From assembly GCF_041008525.1 (NCBI RefSeq), contig NZ_JBFLUG010000001.1, positions 194,505 to 258,504 of the forward strand: 64,000 bases of DNA. The letters are read 5' to 3'. The first letter of the stretch is position 1. Every line of letters begins with the position of its first letter. The notes under the pieces are model-generated. The model made no database searches and was not told the DNA's origin. It was given only the letters and a program-made list of their open reading frames with translations. Below, piece by piece: positions 34,023 through 41,783 of this stretch. Position numbers and translations under genes: made by a program. This stretch comes from Parafrankia sp041008525. GTDB lineage: Bacteria > Actinomycetota > Actinomycetes > Frankiales > Frankiaceae.

Positions 34023-34317
34023 CCCGTTGCCGTTCCCTCCGCTGTCGCCACCGGCGGACCGTCACCACTCACCCTAAACAGGGGCAAGATAGACACTCTT
34101 CGTGTCCGCATCGTCACATGCGCGATCGACGCACCGATATAAGCACGGACCGTCGGGAGGCCTCCCAGCAGGGCGGAATCATCCCTTTTCTGCAGAGACG
34201 CGCCGTTGCTCCGTTCCGCTTTCCTGGTGCACCGCCCGTTTTCCGCGCTGCCACCCTGGCGGGACGGCGTCGGAGGCGGGCATCCGGCGCCACCCGCGCA
34301 GGTGTGGCCGGTAACAG

Positions 34318-35040
34318 TCAGACCACGGAAATCGCGAGGGCGGCTGCCATCGGCCCGACGAGAGTCATCACACTGTCCGCATCGACCTCCGCGCCGGCGA
34401 GCCCGTGCACCCCCACGGCACCGTCGAAGCGACATCCGTGGAAGGCGGCCGCCGTGATCGTGACCCCCGTGAACACCGCCCCGTTGAGGGTGCAGTCCTC
34501 GAACCGGACGTGATCCAGCCGTGTCCCGGTCAGGTCAAGACCGGACAGATCGCAGCCGGTGAAGCGGGCACGGTGCAGCCGGCACGACCGGAGGGTGACC
34601 CCGTCCGCGCGGACCTGGTCCAGGACGAGGTCGTGGAACTCGCCCCGGATCCACACTGTGCCGGACACCCGGCCGCCCGTGATCTGGATGCGGGTGCCAC
34701 CGCCGCCGTCGATCACGACACCGGCCAGAACCCCCTGATCGATCAGGACATCCCGCAGGCGCAGGCCCGCGGCCTCACCCCCCAGGACGCGCGTGCCGGC
34801 GAGCACGGTGGAATCGATCGTCGCACCGGCCAGACCGCCCCCATCCGGATCTCCGGCGGCGAGGGCCGCGCTCAGGTCCTCGACGGTTCCGCGCACGACC
34901 CGCGGCTGCCGACCCGCCGGCTGCCCACCCGCCGGCCGCCGGCCGCCGGTGCCCCGGTCGAGCTGGCCGATCGCCAGAACCGACAGGTCGAGATCCGGTG
35001 TTGCCGGCTGCCACGGGCCGACTCGCCTGCGCGGGGTCAT
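34318..35040 (-). CDS. Pentapeptide-repeat-like protein
   Basis: 240 residues. The C-terminal half follows the pentapeptide A(D/N)LXX pattern: LHRARFTGCDLSGLDLTGTRL then FEDCTLNGAVFTGV, predicting a right-handed quadrilateral beta-helix. The N-terminal 60 residues are Gly/Arg-rich and probably disordered. CAGAAT six bases upstream of ATG 35040 suggests a leaderless mRNA. Function is unknown. Confidence 0.75.
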   Translation of the reverse strand: MTPRRRVGPWQPATPDLDLSVLAIGQLDRGTGGRRPAGGQPAGRQPRVVRGTVEDLSAALAAGDPDGGGLAGATIDSTVLAGTRVLGGEAAGLRLRDVLIDQGVLAGVVIDGGGGTRIQITGGRVSGTVWIRGEFHDLVLDQVRADGVTLRSCRLHRARFTGCDLSGLDLTGTRLDHVRFEDCTLNGAVFTGVTITAAAFHGCRFDGAVGVHGLAGAEVDADSVMTLVGPMAAALAISVV

Positions 35041-35126
35041 GGCCCGATTCTGCCGGCAGGCCCGCAGCCGACTCAGGGCGACGCCGGGCCAAGCCCTGCC
35101 ACCCCTGCCGGCCTCGGAGGGCGTCG

Positions 35127-35897
35127 TCAGCCTCGAATGGCGTCGACCAGCGAGATCAACGCCAGCACGGTGAAGGCGACCGCCGCGATTCGCGTGATCA
35201 GGCGCACCGACAGGACACGAAGGAGCCCACGCCCGCCGGCGATGGCCATGGCCGCGACGGTCCACAGCGCGAGGACGGCGCCAAGCCACACCGCCACCGG
35301 CGCGGAGTAGCGGGCAGCGAGGTTCGCGGTCGAGAACTGGGTGAGGTCACCGAGTTCCGCGATGAACACCACCGCGAACGACGTCGCGGCCACGCGCAGG
35401 AACCCCGAGCGATCAGCGCCGCCGCCCGCGGATCCGGCGACGCCATTCCCCTTCGAACCCACGGCAGCCGCGCCGACACCGGCCTCGGCCCGCGCGCCTG
35501 CCCCGTGCCCGGGCTCCGTCGCGGTCCCGGCTGCGCCTCCAGCCCCGGTGTCTCCGGCAGCGACACCGACACCGGGTTCTCGGGACGTCTCCGACTGGTC
35601 CGGCTCCGCACCAGGACCGTCTCCCCCGTTCTCCCGGCCCTCCCGCAGGACGAGCACGGCGCCGAGGGCGAAGAGCAGCGCCGCGACCCCGTCGACGGCC
35701 CGGGACGGCAGCAGTGACAGTGCGCTTCCCGCCGCCACGGCCAGCGTCACCTGCACGGCGAAGGCCGCGGCGACACCGACCCAGACATACAGCGGACGGA
35801 AGCGGCTACCCAGGACGAGACTCGCCACCATCGTCTTGTCCGGGAGCTCTGCAAGGAAGATCACTGCGAAGGTGACGAGGACGGCGGTGAGACTCAC
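35127..35897 (-). CDS. GDT1/TMEM165-family manganese transporter
   Basis: 256 residues. The family signature E-x-G/P-D-K/L-T occurs twice: ELPDKT near residue 17 and ELGDLT near 178, each within a three-helix repeat, separated by a Gly/Glu-rich cytoplasmic loop of about 70 residues. Family members export Mn2+ (or exchange Ca2+/H+). A yybP-ykoY manganese riboswitch in the leader strongly supports Mn2+ as the ion. GTG start at 35897 behind AGAGAGGG. Confidence 0.92.
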   Translation of the reverse strand: MSLTAVLVTFAVIFLAELPDKTMVASLVLGSRFRPLYVWVGVAAAFAVQVTLAVAAGSALSLLPSRAVDGVAALLFALGAVLVLREGRENGGDGPGAEPDQSETSREPGVGVAAGDTGAGGAAGTATEPGHGAGARAEAGVGAAAVGSKGNGVAGSAGGGADRSGFLRVAATSFAVVFIAELGDLTQFSTANLAARYSAPVAVWLGAVLALWTVAAMAIAGGRGLLRVLSVRLITRIAAVAFTVLALISLVDAIRG

Positions 35898-35967
35898 GGG
35901 CTCGGATCCCTCTCTTCAGAGGCCGGGCCGGTGACGGGAACCGCCTTCGACCCGGCATGACAGCCAG

Positions 35968-36162
35968 ATCGAAGGTCTCGCCCACCTGACAGAGGTCAGG
36001 CCCGACGGCCGGGCCCGAAAAACGGGCCAGTATGTCGACACGCCGGACCGTGCACGACCTGGGATCACCACCGGCCCAGGCCCGCCCGCCCATCGCTGGG
36101 GCGGCGGTGCACATCGGCCGGGGAACACCCGGGTTGCCACGGCGGGGCTACTCCCCTTCTCC
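35968..36162 (-). ncRNA. yybP-ykoY manganese riboswitch
   Basis: On the minus strand GAAGGGGAGTAGC begins near 36159 and GCGAGACCTTC ends at 35971. GAAGG (36159-36155) and CCTTC (35975-35971) form P1, and the two flanking segments are the conserved L1 (GGGGAGTAGC) and L3 (GCGAGACC) sequences of this class. A GTCGACATAC segment matches another conserved part of the Lactococcus aptamer. The intervening helix is long and GC-rich, as in other actinobacteria. It lies 71 bp upstream of the GDT1-family gene. Confidence 0.9.
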
Positions 36163-36283
36163 TCGCACAGTACCCCGTACCCGTCCGTGACGCCGGATTC
36201 GCAACCGCACAGAGGACAACAACCAGACCACACCCAACCCACTCTCCACGGAGTGCCATCATTTATTTACAGACAGATACGAC

Positions 36284-36298
36284 TAGCATCACTCAAGG
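36284..36298 (+). promoter_or_regulatory. Promoter-like -10 box before selA
   Basis: TAGCAT (36284-36289) stands 8 bp before GTG 36298 in an otherwise unusually AT-rich patch (36258-36297). It supports GTG 36298 as the selA start with almost no leader. Confidence 0.4.
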
Positions 36299-38004
36299 TG
36301 ATCGCCGATCCTGGCCGACCGTCCGTCGAACCCACGCGGTTCCTCACCCTTCCCGCAACACCGAGCAGGGTGATCACGGCCCGCGCGGTCCCAGGTGACC
36401 CGACCGCTGGCCGCCTCGCCCCGAGCGAACCAACCCCGTACCGCCCGAGACCCACCGAGCAGACCGGGACCGCCCGGCGGCCCGCCGGGCGGTCCGGCGC
36501 GCTTCCCCGCACCACACCGGCACACCCGAGCGGTTCCGTCCCCGGCGCGGCCCTCACCACAGCGGGCCAGGTCCCGGCCCGCCTGCGTCCGGTGATCAAC
36601 GCGACGGGGATCCTGCTGCACGACGGCCTGGGCCGGGCACCACTCTCGCCCGCGGCACGGGCGGCGGTCGACGCCGCCGCCGCGACCTGCGACCTCGAAC
36701 TCGACCTGGCGACCGGCCGCCGCGGTCGCCGCGGAAGCTCCGCGCTGACGGCGCTCGCCGCGACAGTGCCCGCTGCCCGTTCCGTCCATGTCGTCAACAA
36801 CAACGCTGGCGCCCTCATGCTCGCGGCCCTGGCCCTGGCCGGCGGCCGGGAGATCGTCGTCAGCCGCGGTGAGATCGTCGAAACCGCCGACGGGTTCCGG
36901 CTGCCCGAGCTGCTGACGTCCACCGGCGCCCGGCTGCGGGAGGTCGGGACCACCAACCGGACGACCCTGGGCGACTACGCGGACGCCATCGGACCACGTA
37001 CCGGCTTCGTGCTCCGGATGCACCCGCCGAGTTTCCAGATGGTCGGGCTCACCGCCGCACCGGCGCTGACCGATCTCGCCGAGCTGTGCGCCCGCCGGGG
37101 CGTGCCCCTGATCGGGGATCCCGGCTCGGGGCTGCTGACCCCGGACCAGGCGCTCCCCGGCGAACCGGACGCCTCGACCTGGCTGCGCGACGGCGTCAGC
37201 CTCGTGACCACCTGCGGCGACAAGCTGCTCGGCGGTCCGCAGTGTGGTCTCGTCCTTGGCCGGGCCGACCTCGTCGACCGGATGCGCCGCCATCCGATGG
37301 CCCGGGCCCTGCGGGTCGACAAACTGACACTGGCCGCGCTGGAAGCGACCCTGCGCTTCGGCGACAGTCCCGTACGCCACTTCCTGCACGCGGACGCCGC
37401 GGCACTGCGGAGCCGCGCCGAGCGCCTGGCGTCCTGGCTGCGCGGGTCCGGGGTGCCCGCGTCGGCGGTGAGCAGCCGGGCCGTGGTCAGCTCGGACAGC
37501 GTCGACGACACCAACCGATCCCCCAGCGCCGCCCGCCGGGCCACGGTCGGGACGGGGACGGGCCTCGGCGGTCACGGCGCTGGCCTGCCCAGCGCGGCCA
37601 TCGCACTCGACGCCAGCCTCGCCGCGCTGCTGCGCCAGGGCCGCCCGTCCGTACTGGGACGGGTCGAGCAGGGTTGCTGCCTGCTGGATCTGCGATCGGT
37701 GCCGCCGGATCTGGATCCGGTTCTCGCAGCGACGGTCCTCGCGGCCTCCACCGGAGCAGGATCCGGCGCCGGCGACATCCCGGCCGCACCGCCCGAACCC
37801 ACCGACACGTCCGAGTACCCCGACGAGCATGGAGGGCCTGGAGGGCCTGGAGGGCCTGGAGGGCCTGGAGGGTCTGGAGGGTCTGGAGGCACCGGCACCG
37901 AATCGGCGGGCTGGGCGCATGCACCGGGCTGGGCGCGGCCCACCGACCGCTCCCCGTCCGCGGGCTGGACACCGGCGGACGTCGACGAGGTGACGCTGCA
38001 GTGA
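36298..38004 (+). CDS. selA: SelA-like PLP-dependent enzyme, atypical
   Basis: 568 residues. SelA converts Ser-tRNA(Sec) to Sec-tRNA(Sec). The PLP core is clear: LRPVINATGILLHDGLGRAP, VVNNNAGALML, REVGTTNRTTLGDY, HPPSFQMVGL, GDPGSGLL and TTCGDKLLGGPQCG with the Schiff-base lysine. Oddities: the usual roughly 70-residue tRNA-binding N-terminal domain is absent and replaced by Arg/Pro-rich sequence; the lysine motif reads CGDK instead of SGDK; and the C-terminus has a (Gly-Gly-Pro)n run. No selB, selD or tRNA-Sec is in the window. It may be a paralogue with another role. Confidence 0.8.
   Translation: MIADPGRPSVEPTRFLTLPATPSRVITARAVPGDPTAGRLAPSEPTPYRPRPTEQTGTARRPAGRSGALPRTTPAHPSGSVPGAALTTAGQVPARLRPVINATGILLHDGLGRAPLSPAARAAVDAAAATCDLELDLATGRRGRRGSSALTALAATVPAARSVHVVNNNAGALMLAALALAGGREIVVSRGEIVETADGFRLPELLTSTGARLREVGTTNRTTLGDYADAIGPRTGFVLRMHPPSFQMVGLTAAPALTDLAELCARRGVPLIGDPGSGLLTPDQALPGEPDASTWLRDGVSLVTTCGDKLLGGPQCGLVLGRADLVDRMRRHPMARALRVDKLTLAALEATLRFGDSPVRHFLHADAAALRSRAERLASWLRGSGVPASAVSSRAVVSSDSVDDTNRSPSAARRATVGTGTGLGGHGAGLPSAAIALDASLAALLRQGRPSVLGRVEQGCCLLDLRSVPPDLDPVLAATVLAASTGAGSGAGDIPAAPPEPTDTSEYPDEHGGPGGPGGPGGPGGSGGSGGTGTESAGWAHAPGWARPTDRSPSAGWTPADVDEVTLQ
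37831..37889. repeat. 9-bp tandem repeat in the 3' end of selA
   Basis: GGAGGGCCT (later GGAGGGTCT) repeats 6.5 times at 37831-37889, coding a Gly-Gly-Pro/Ser run. Slippage here would change protein length in steps of three residues without breaking the frame. Confidence 0.9.
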
Positions 38005-38059
38005 CGTCGGCGGTGACCTCGGCAGTGACCTCGGCGGTAAGGCCGGCCGTGCAGCCGCC

Positions 38060-38728
38060 GTGGTGACCTGCGGCCTGCGCTGGGCCGGTGGGTTCGTCCT
38101 TGTCACCCACGGCCTGGTGCACCTGCTGATCTGGCCGGGTGCGCCCCTCGGGACGTCCGGCGACACCACCCGGCTGCGCTGGAACGGCACGTCCTGGTCC
38201 TGGGTACCGGGCTGGATGCCGCCCGCGGCGGTCAGCGCCGTGGGCGGGACGCTGCTCGCCGCGGCTGTTCTCGGTTGCCTCTTCGGTGGTCTCGCTCTGC
38301 TCGGGCTGCCGGTGGCACACCGGTTCCCGCTGTCGGCCGCCGGCACCGGCGCCGTCTGCTCACTGCTGCTGTTCGCACTGATCTGGCCGGGGCTCGAACC
38401 GGACCCCGCCGAGTTCGCCGCCGGGGCGGTCCTGAGCGCAGCGCTGCTCGCCGGGGTCTGTCTCACCCTGCTGGCGCGTAGGTGGAGGCGCCGTTCCAGC
38501 TCCCCGGCAGAGCCGGGCGGCCCCGCCGGGCCAGAGGGCGCAGCCGCCCCACCAGCCCAGGACCGCCAGGACCGCCAGCACCGCCGTCAGGCTGGGGACA
38601 CCGTGCGGTCGGGGAGTCCGTCCAGCTCAGGAACGCCGTTCAGGTCAGAGACGCTGCCCTGGCCAGAGACACCGTGCTGGCCAGGAACACTGTTCAGGCC
38701 AGGGACAGGGCCGACAGCTCACGGTTGA
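38060..38728 (+). CDS. Four-helix membrane protein
   Basis: 222 residues. Four hydrophobic segments (about 5-20, 55-80, 92-110, 118-135) are followed by a cytosolic Arg/Pro/Glu tail containing a six-residue periodic motif (PETPCW, PGTLFR) encoded by 18-bp imperfect repeats (about 38628-38705). Not recognised. GTG 38060 begins 56 bp after selA, behind three imperfect 12-bp GTGACCTCGGCG units. Confidence 0.62.
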   Translation: MVTCGLRWAGGFVLVTHGLVHLLIWPGAPLGTSGDTTRLRWNGTSWSWVPGWMPPAAVSAVGGTLLAAAVLGCLFGGLALLGLPVAHRFPLSAAGTGAVCSLLLFALIWPGLEPDPAEFAAGAVLSAALLAGVCLTLLARRWRRRSSSPAEPGGPAGPEGAAAPPAQDRQDRQHRRQAGDTVRSGSPSSSGTPFRSETLPWPETPCWPGTLFRPGTGPTAHG

Positions 38729-39392
38729 GATTGGCCCGGGCGGCCGGCTCCCAGAGCCTGCGGGCCCAGGCCGTCGCGTAGATCGGCCCGTCCAGAAGGT
38801 TCCGGAGGACGGCACCCCGCCCGGCAGCCCAGGTGCCGCCGCCGACCCAGGCGTACTCGAGCCGCACCCGGCGGACGTACCTGTCGTAGGACGGCGCCGG
38901 GCGGGCCAGCACCCGCAGGTCGGCATCGTTCACGAAGCTCTCGTCTGCTGCCTCGGAGTGGTGCCCTGCTGTGGCCTCCACCAGCCGGCGCACGTCGGCG
39001 ATCACAGCCGCCGGGCAGCCGAGACCGCCGAGGACATCACCGGCCAGGTCCGCGGATCTGCTCTCGTTGTCGCGCGCACGCGAGTCGTACACCGCATCGT
39101 GGAAATGCACCGCGAGCAGGCAGACCGGCACGTTCACGCCGGCGGCCGGCGCCCGGTCGGCGGCGATCAGCAGATGGAAGGCAGCGGTCGTCTCCGCCAC
39201 GTGACGGAGCGTGTGGTAGTGACGGCCGGGTTCCCGGTAGCGCCGGACGAGGTCCACGAAGGCGGCCACCCGGTCCCCGGCCTCGGCCGTGGCGCCGGCA
39301 GCGACCAGCGCGCCGTCGAACGCCCGGGCGAGTGGCGAGCGTGCGGAAGCCATCCCACCCGCGATGGCGCCGGCCACGACGGAGTCGGTCAC
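38694..39392 (-). CDS. HD-superfamily phosphohydrolase
   Basis: 232 residues. Metal ligands typical of the HD fold: HYHTLRHV (about 58-65), HFHDAVYD (about 95-102) and TAGHHSEA (about 141). Such predicted metal-dependent hydrolases act on nucleotides or phosphate esters; no substrate is known. Starts at GTG 39392 or ATG 39353. The 3' end overlaps the membrane-protein gene by 35 bp. Confidence 0.85.
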   Translation of the reverse strand: MTDSVVAGAIAGGMASARSPLARAFDGALVAAGATAEAGDRVAAFVDLVRRYREPGRHYHTLRHVAETTAAFHLLIAADRAPAAGVNVPVCLLAVHFHDAVYDSRARDNESRSADLAGDVLGGLGCPAAVIADVRRLVEATAGHHSEAADESFVNDADLRVLARPAPSYDRYVRRVRLEYAWVGGGTWAAGRGAVLRNLLDGPIYATAWARRLWEPAARANLNRELSALSLA

Positions 39393-39519
39393 ACTCTCGA
39401 TCGTGAACGCTGTGTGCCTCTTTCGCAGCCGATTGCACGGATCTATCGATCACACCTTTGACTCATCGTTTGACAGGCAGCACGTTGCCGTAGTCGAACA
39501 TGTGTGCGAATGTGAGCGC

Positions 39520-39777
39520 GTGGCAGTCCAGATAACGATCGACAACCAGACGTACACGTTGCGCGATGACGTCGACCCGGAGGAACTGCGGCGACGCGTC
39601 GCGCAGGCAGTCTTCCGTTGCGAGGTCGAACAGCTACATCTCGCGGGCGGGCAACGGCTCCTCGTCAACTGGCGCGCCGTCCGTTTCGTCCAGGTCAGTG
39701 CCACCACCTCGGGCACCACCAGCGTCACCGACGGCGCCGATTCCACTGCGGACGGCATCGCCGGCACCGGGCGATGA
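39520..39777 (+). CDS. Small protein, ubiquitin-like size, unknown function
   Basis: 85 residues from GTG 39520. Compact N-terminal part (VQITIDNQTYTLRDDVDPEE then LAGGQRLLVNWRAVRFVQV) with beta-strand/helix/beta-strand alternation and a Thr/Asp-rich tail. Not recognised, but codon bias is coding-like. Its 3' part overlaps the antisense tail of hydantoinase B by 144 bp; the tail of that enzyme is the less conserved partner. Confidence 0.6.
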   Translation: MAVQITIDNQTYTLRDDVDPEELRRRVAQAVFRCEVEQLHLAGGQRLLVNWRAVRFVQVSATTSGTTSVTDGADSTADGIAGTGR

Positions 39778-41361
39778 CGGCGCCGGCGGCGATCCCCACC
39801 CCCCACCACCGGGGGTACGGAGAGTGACCACCGCACCGGCGGGCAGATCACGGCTCACCTTCGGCGGAAGCGGGGCTCCGTCGACGTCGTTGTGGCCGAC
39901 CGCGCCCGCCTCCCCTCCCTCGACCCCGCCGGGCGCATGCCGCCTCCGGTCCGTCAGGACGGACAGTGTCGCCGCTTCCAGAACCCGCACCGAACGCACG
40001 AGCCCCGCGCCGCCCGGGTGCCTGCCACGCCCACCCGTGCCGTCGGCGAGCTCGTACCGCTCGACCCGCATCGGGTACTCCAGTTCCAGCGCCTCGATCG
40101 GGGTGTTCAGTGTGTTCGTCATCCCCACGTGCACCCCGGAGGAGCCGGGCCCGCGGGCCGACGCGCCCTGGCCGCCTCCCAGCGTCTCGTAGTAGGTCCA
40201 GGTGGCCCCGCCGATGATCAGGTTGTTCATGGTCCCCTGCCCGGGCGCCGGCAGGATCATCTCCGCCACGGCACCCGGCTGCTCCCCGACGCGGGGTGGG
40301 CCCTCCTGGCCGGCACCGACGGCCAGGCGCAGGGCGGCGAGGACGGTGTCGGCGATCCGCTGGGACGTCTCGACGTTGCCCGCCACCACGGCGGAGGGAC
40401 GGCGGGCGTCCACCAGCGACCCGGGCTCGGTCACCACGGACAGCGGCGCATAGGTGCCGTCCCCACTCGGGACGTCGTCGGGCAGCAGCACCCGCAGCGC
40501 GAAGCAGCAGGCCGAGCGGGTCACGGCACGCGGGCAGTTGACGTTGCCGCGCACCGCCGGGGAGGTGCCGGTGAAGTCCACGGTCATGCTGTCGCCGGCG
40601 ATGACGACCGCGACCCGCAGGGGGATGTCCCGATCATCGATGCCGTCCCCCTCCAGCTCGCTGTCCACCCGGTACACGCCGTCGGGCAGGCTCGCGATCA
40701 CCGCACGGCTGCGCCGCTCGCCGTAGCGGAGCACCTCGGCGAACGATTCCAGCACCACCGACGCCCCGTGCCGGCGGGCGAGGTCGGTCAGCCGGGTGGC
40801 GGCCAGGCCGCCCGCGGCCGCCTGCGCACGCAGATCCCCGCGGCGCAGATCCGGCGTCCGCGAGTTGGCGCAGATGAGGTCGAGGACGTCCGCCTGCCAC
40901 TCCCCGGCGCGGACCAGACGGATCGGGGGAATGATCAGACCTTCGGCGAAGATCTCGGTCGAGTCCGCCGGCATCGAGCCCGGGCGCATCCCACCCATGT
41001 CGGAGTGGTGCGCACGGGTCGCCGCGTAGCCGATCACCTCACCGTCGAGAACGAGCGGGGAGATCAGGGTGACGTCCGGCAGGTGGTTCCCGCCGGAGAA
41101 GGGGTCGTTGAGCACCCACACGTCGCCGGGTACCGGGCCGCGAGCGGCGACGACCCGCACCGACTCGTACATCGCGCCGAGGTGCACGGGCACATGGGCC
41201 GCCTGGGCGATCATCAGGCCGTCGAGGTCGAACAGCGCCGCGGAGCAGTCCCGACGTTCCTTGATGTTGGACGAGTAGGCGCTGCGGACCAGCAGGGTCC
41301 CCATCTCCTCCGCCACGCCACCGATCGCGCTCGACAGCACCGCAAGAGTCACCGGATCCAT
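39634..41361 (-). CDS. Hydantoinase B/oxoprolinase-family protein
   Basis: 575 residues, HyuB subunit fold. GTLLVRSAYSSNIKERRDCS (about 20-39), NDPFSGGNHLPDVTLI and HHSDMGGMRPGSMP are diagnostic. HyuB normally pairs with an ATP-binding HyuA to open 5-oxoproline or hydantoin rings; no hyuA is adjacent. The canonical end is near TPGGGGWG; the last 50 residues are Gly/Asp-rich and antisense to the small gene at 39520. Start ATG 41361 is preferred. Confidence 0.9.
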   Translation of the reverse strand: MDPVTLAVLSSAIGGVAEEMGTLLVRSAYSSNIKERRDCSAALFDLDGLMIAQAAHVPVHLGAMYESVRVVAARGPVPGDVWVLNDPFSGGNHLPDVTLISPLVLDGEVIGYAATRAHHSDMGGMRPGSMPADSTEIFAEGLIIPPIRLVRAGEWQADVLDLICANSRTPDLRRGDLRAQAAAGGLAATRLTDLARRHGASVVLESFAEVLRYGERRSRAVIASLPDGVYRVDSELEGDGIDDRDIPLRVAVVIAGDSMTVDFTGTSPAVRGNVNCPRAVTRSACCFALRVLLPDDVPSGDGTYAPLSVVTEPGSLVDARRPSAVVAGNVETSQRIADTVLAALRLAVGAGQEGPPRVGEQPGAVAEMILPAPGQGTMNNLIIGGATWTYYETLGGGQGASARGPGSSGVHVGMTNTLNTPIEALELEYPMRVERYELADGTGGRGRHPGGAGLVRSVRVLEAATLSVLTDRRRHAPGGVEGGEAGAVGHNDVDGAPLPPKVSRDLPAGAVVTLRTPGGGGWGSPPAPSSPGAGDAVRSGIGAVGDAGGARGGGTDLDETDGAPVDEEPLPAREM

Positions 41362-41783
41362 CCCTCCACCTTCCCACTCGACCCCTCCCGGGCGGGGCGG
41401 AGTGGGCCCCGCGCGGTGAGGCGGGTGGCGAGCGGGCAACGCCGCAGCCAGCCGGGGCGCCAGGCCCGCGGCAGGTCGGCGGCGGGCCGGCCTCGAGTCA
41501 GCGGCGGGCGGGAACAGCCGGCGCCAGGCGGACAGGGCCCGGACAGGGAAAAGACAGCGCTCTGACAGGGTGCGATAATTTACTTTTCAAGTACAAATCG
41601 TCATATTTCTGTACGAAAGCCGTGAGGCATCCGACAACCTGGCGTTGATGTCCCATTTATCTAGACCAACGGACGGATGAGTGGTTCAGTACGCAATCAT
41701 GAAGGGATCGGGCCCTCGTTCCACCCGCAGACGGAACGAGATGCCTGATCATCTCCGAATGGCTGCGTCCAGGGAGTAGTGCA
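41362..41783. other. Intergenic region with AT-rich promoter before the halogenase
   Basis: No gene is supported. From about 41570 to 41700 the sequence is markedly AT-rich for this genome. GATAAT at about 41574 is a strong -10-like box. GTAC recurs at about 41593 and 41614 in an imperfect inverted arrangement, CTTTTC-AAGTAC and GTAC-GAAAG, a candidate operator. Confidence 0.5.

Noticed and set aside
36187..36297. Upstream extension of the SelA-like reading frame
   Set aside because: Residues are unlike SelA and overlap the promoter zone of the divergent riboswitch. GTG 36298 with TAGCAT upstream is preferred.
35898..38060. tRNA-Sec gene near the SelA-like gene
   Set aside because: No 90-base cloverleaf with a UCA anticodon and long variable arm could be seen nearby.
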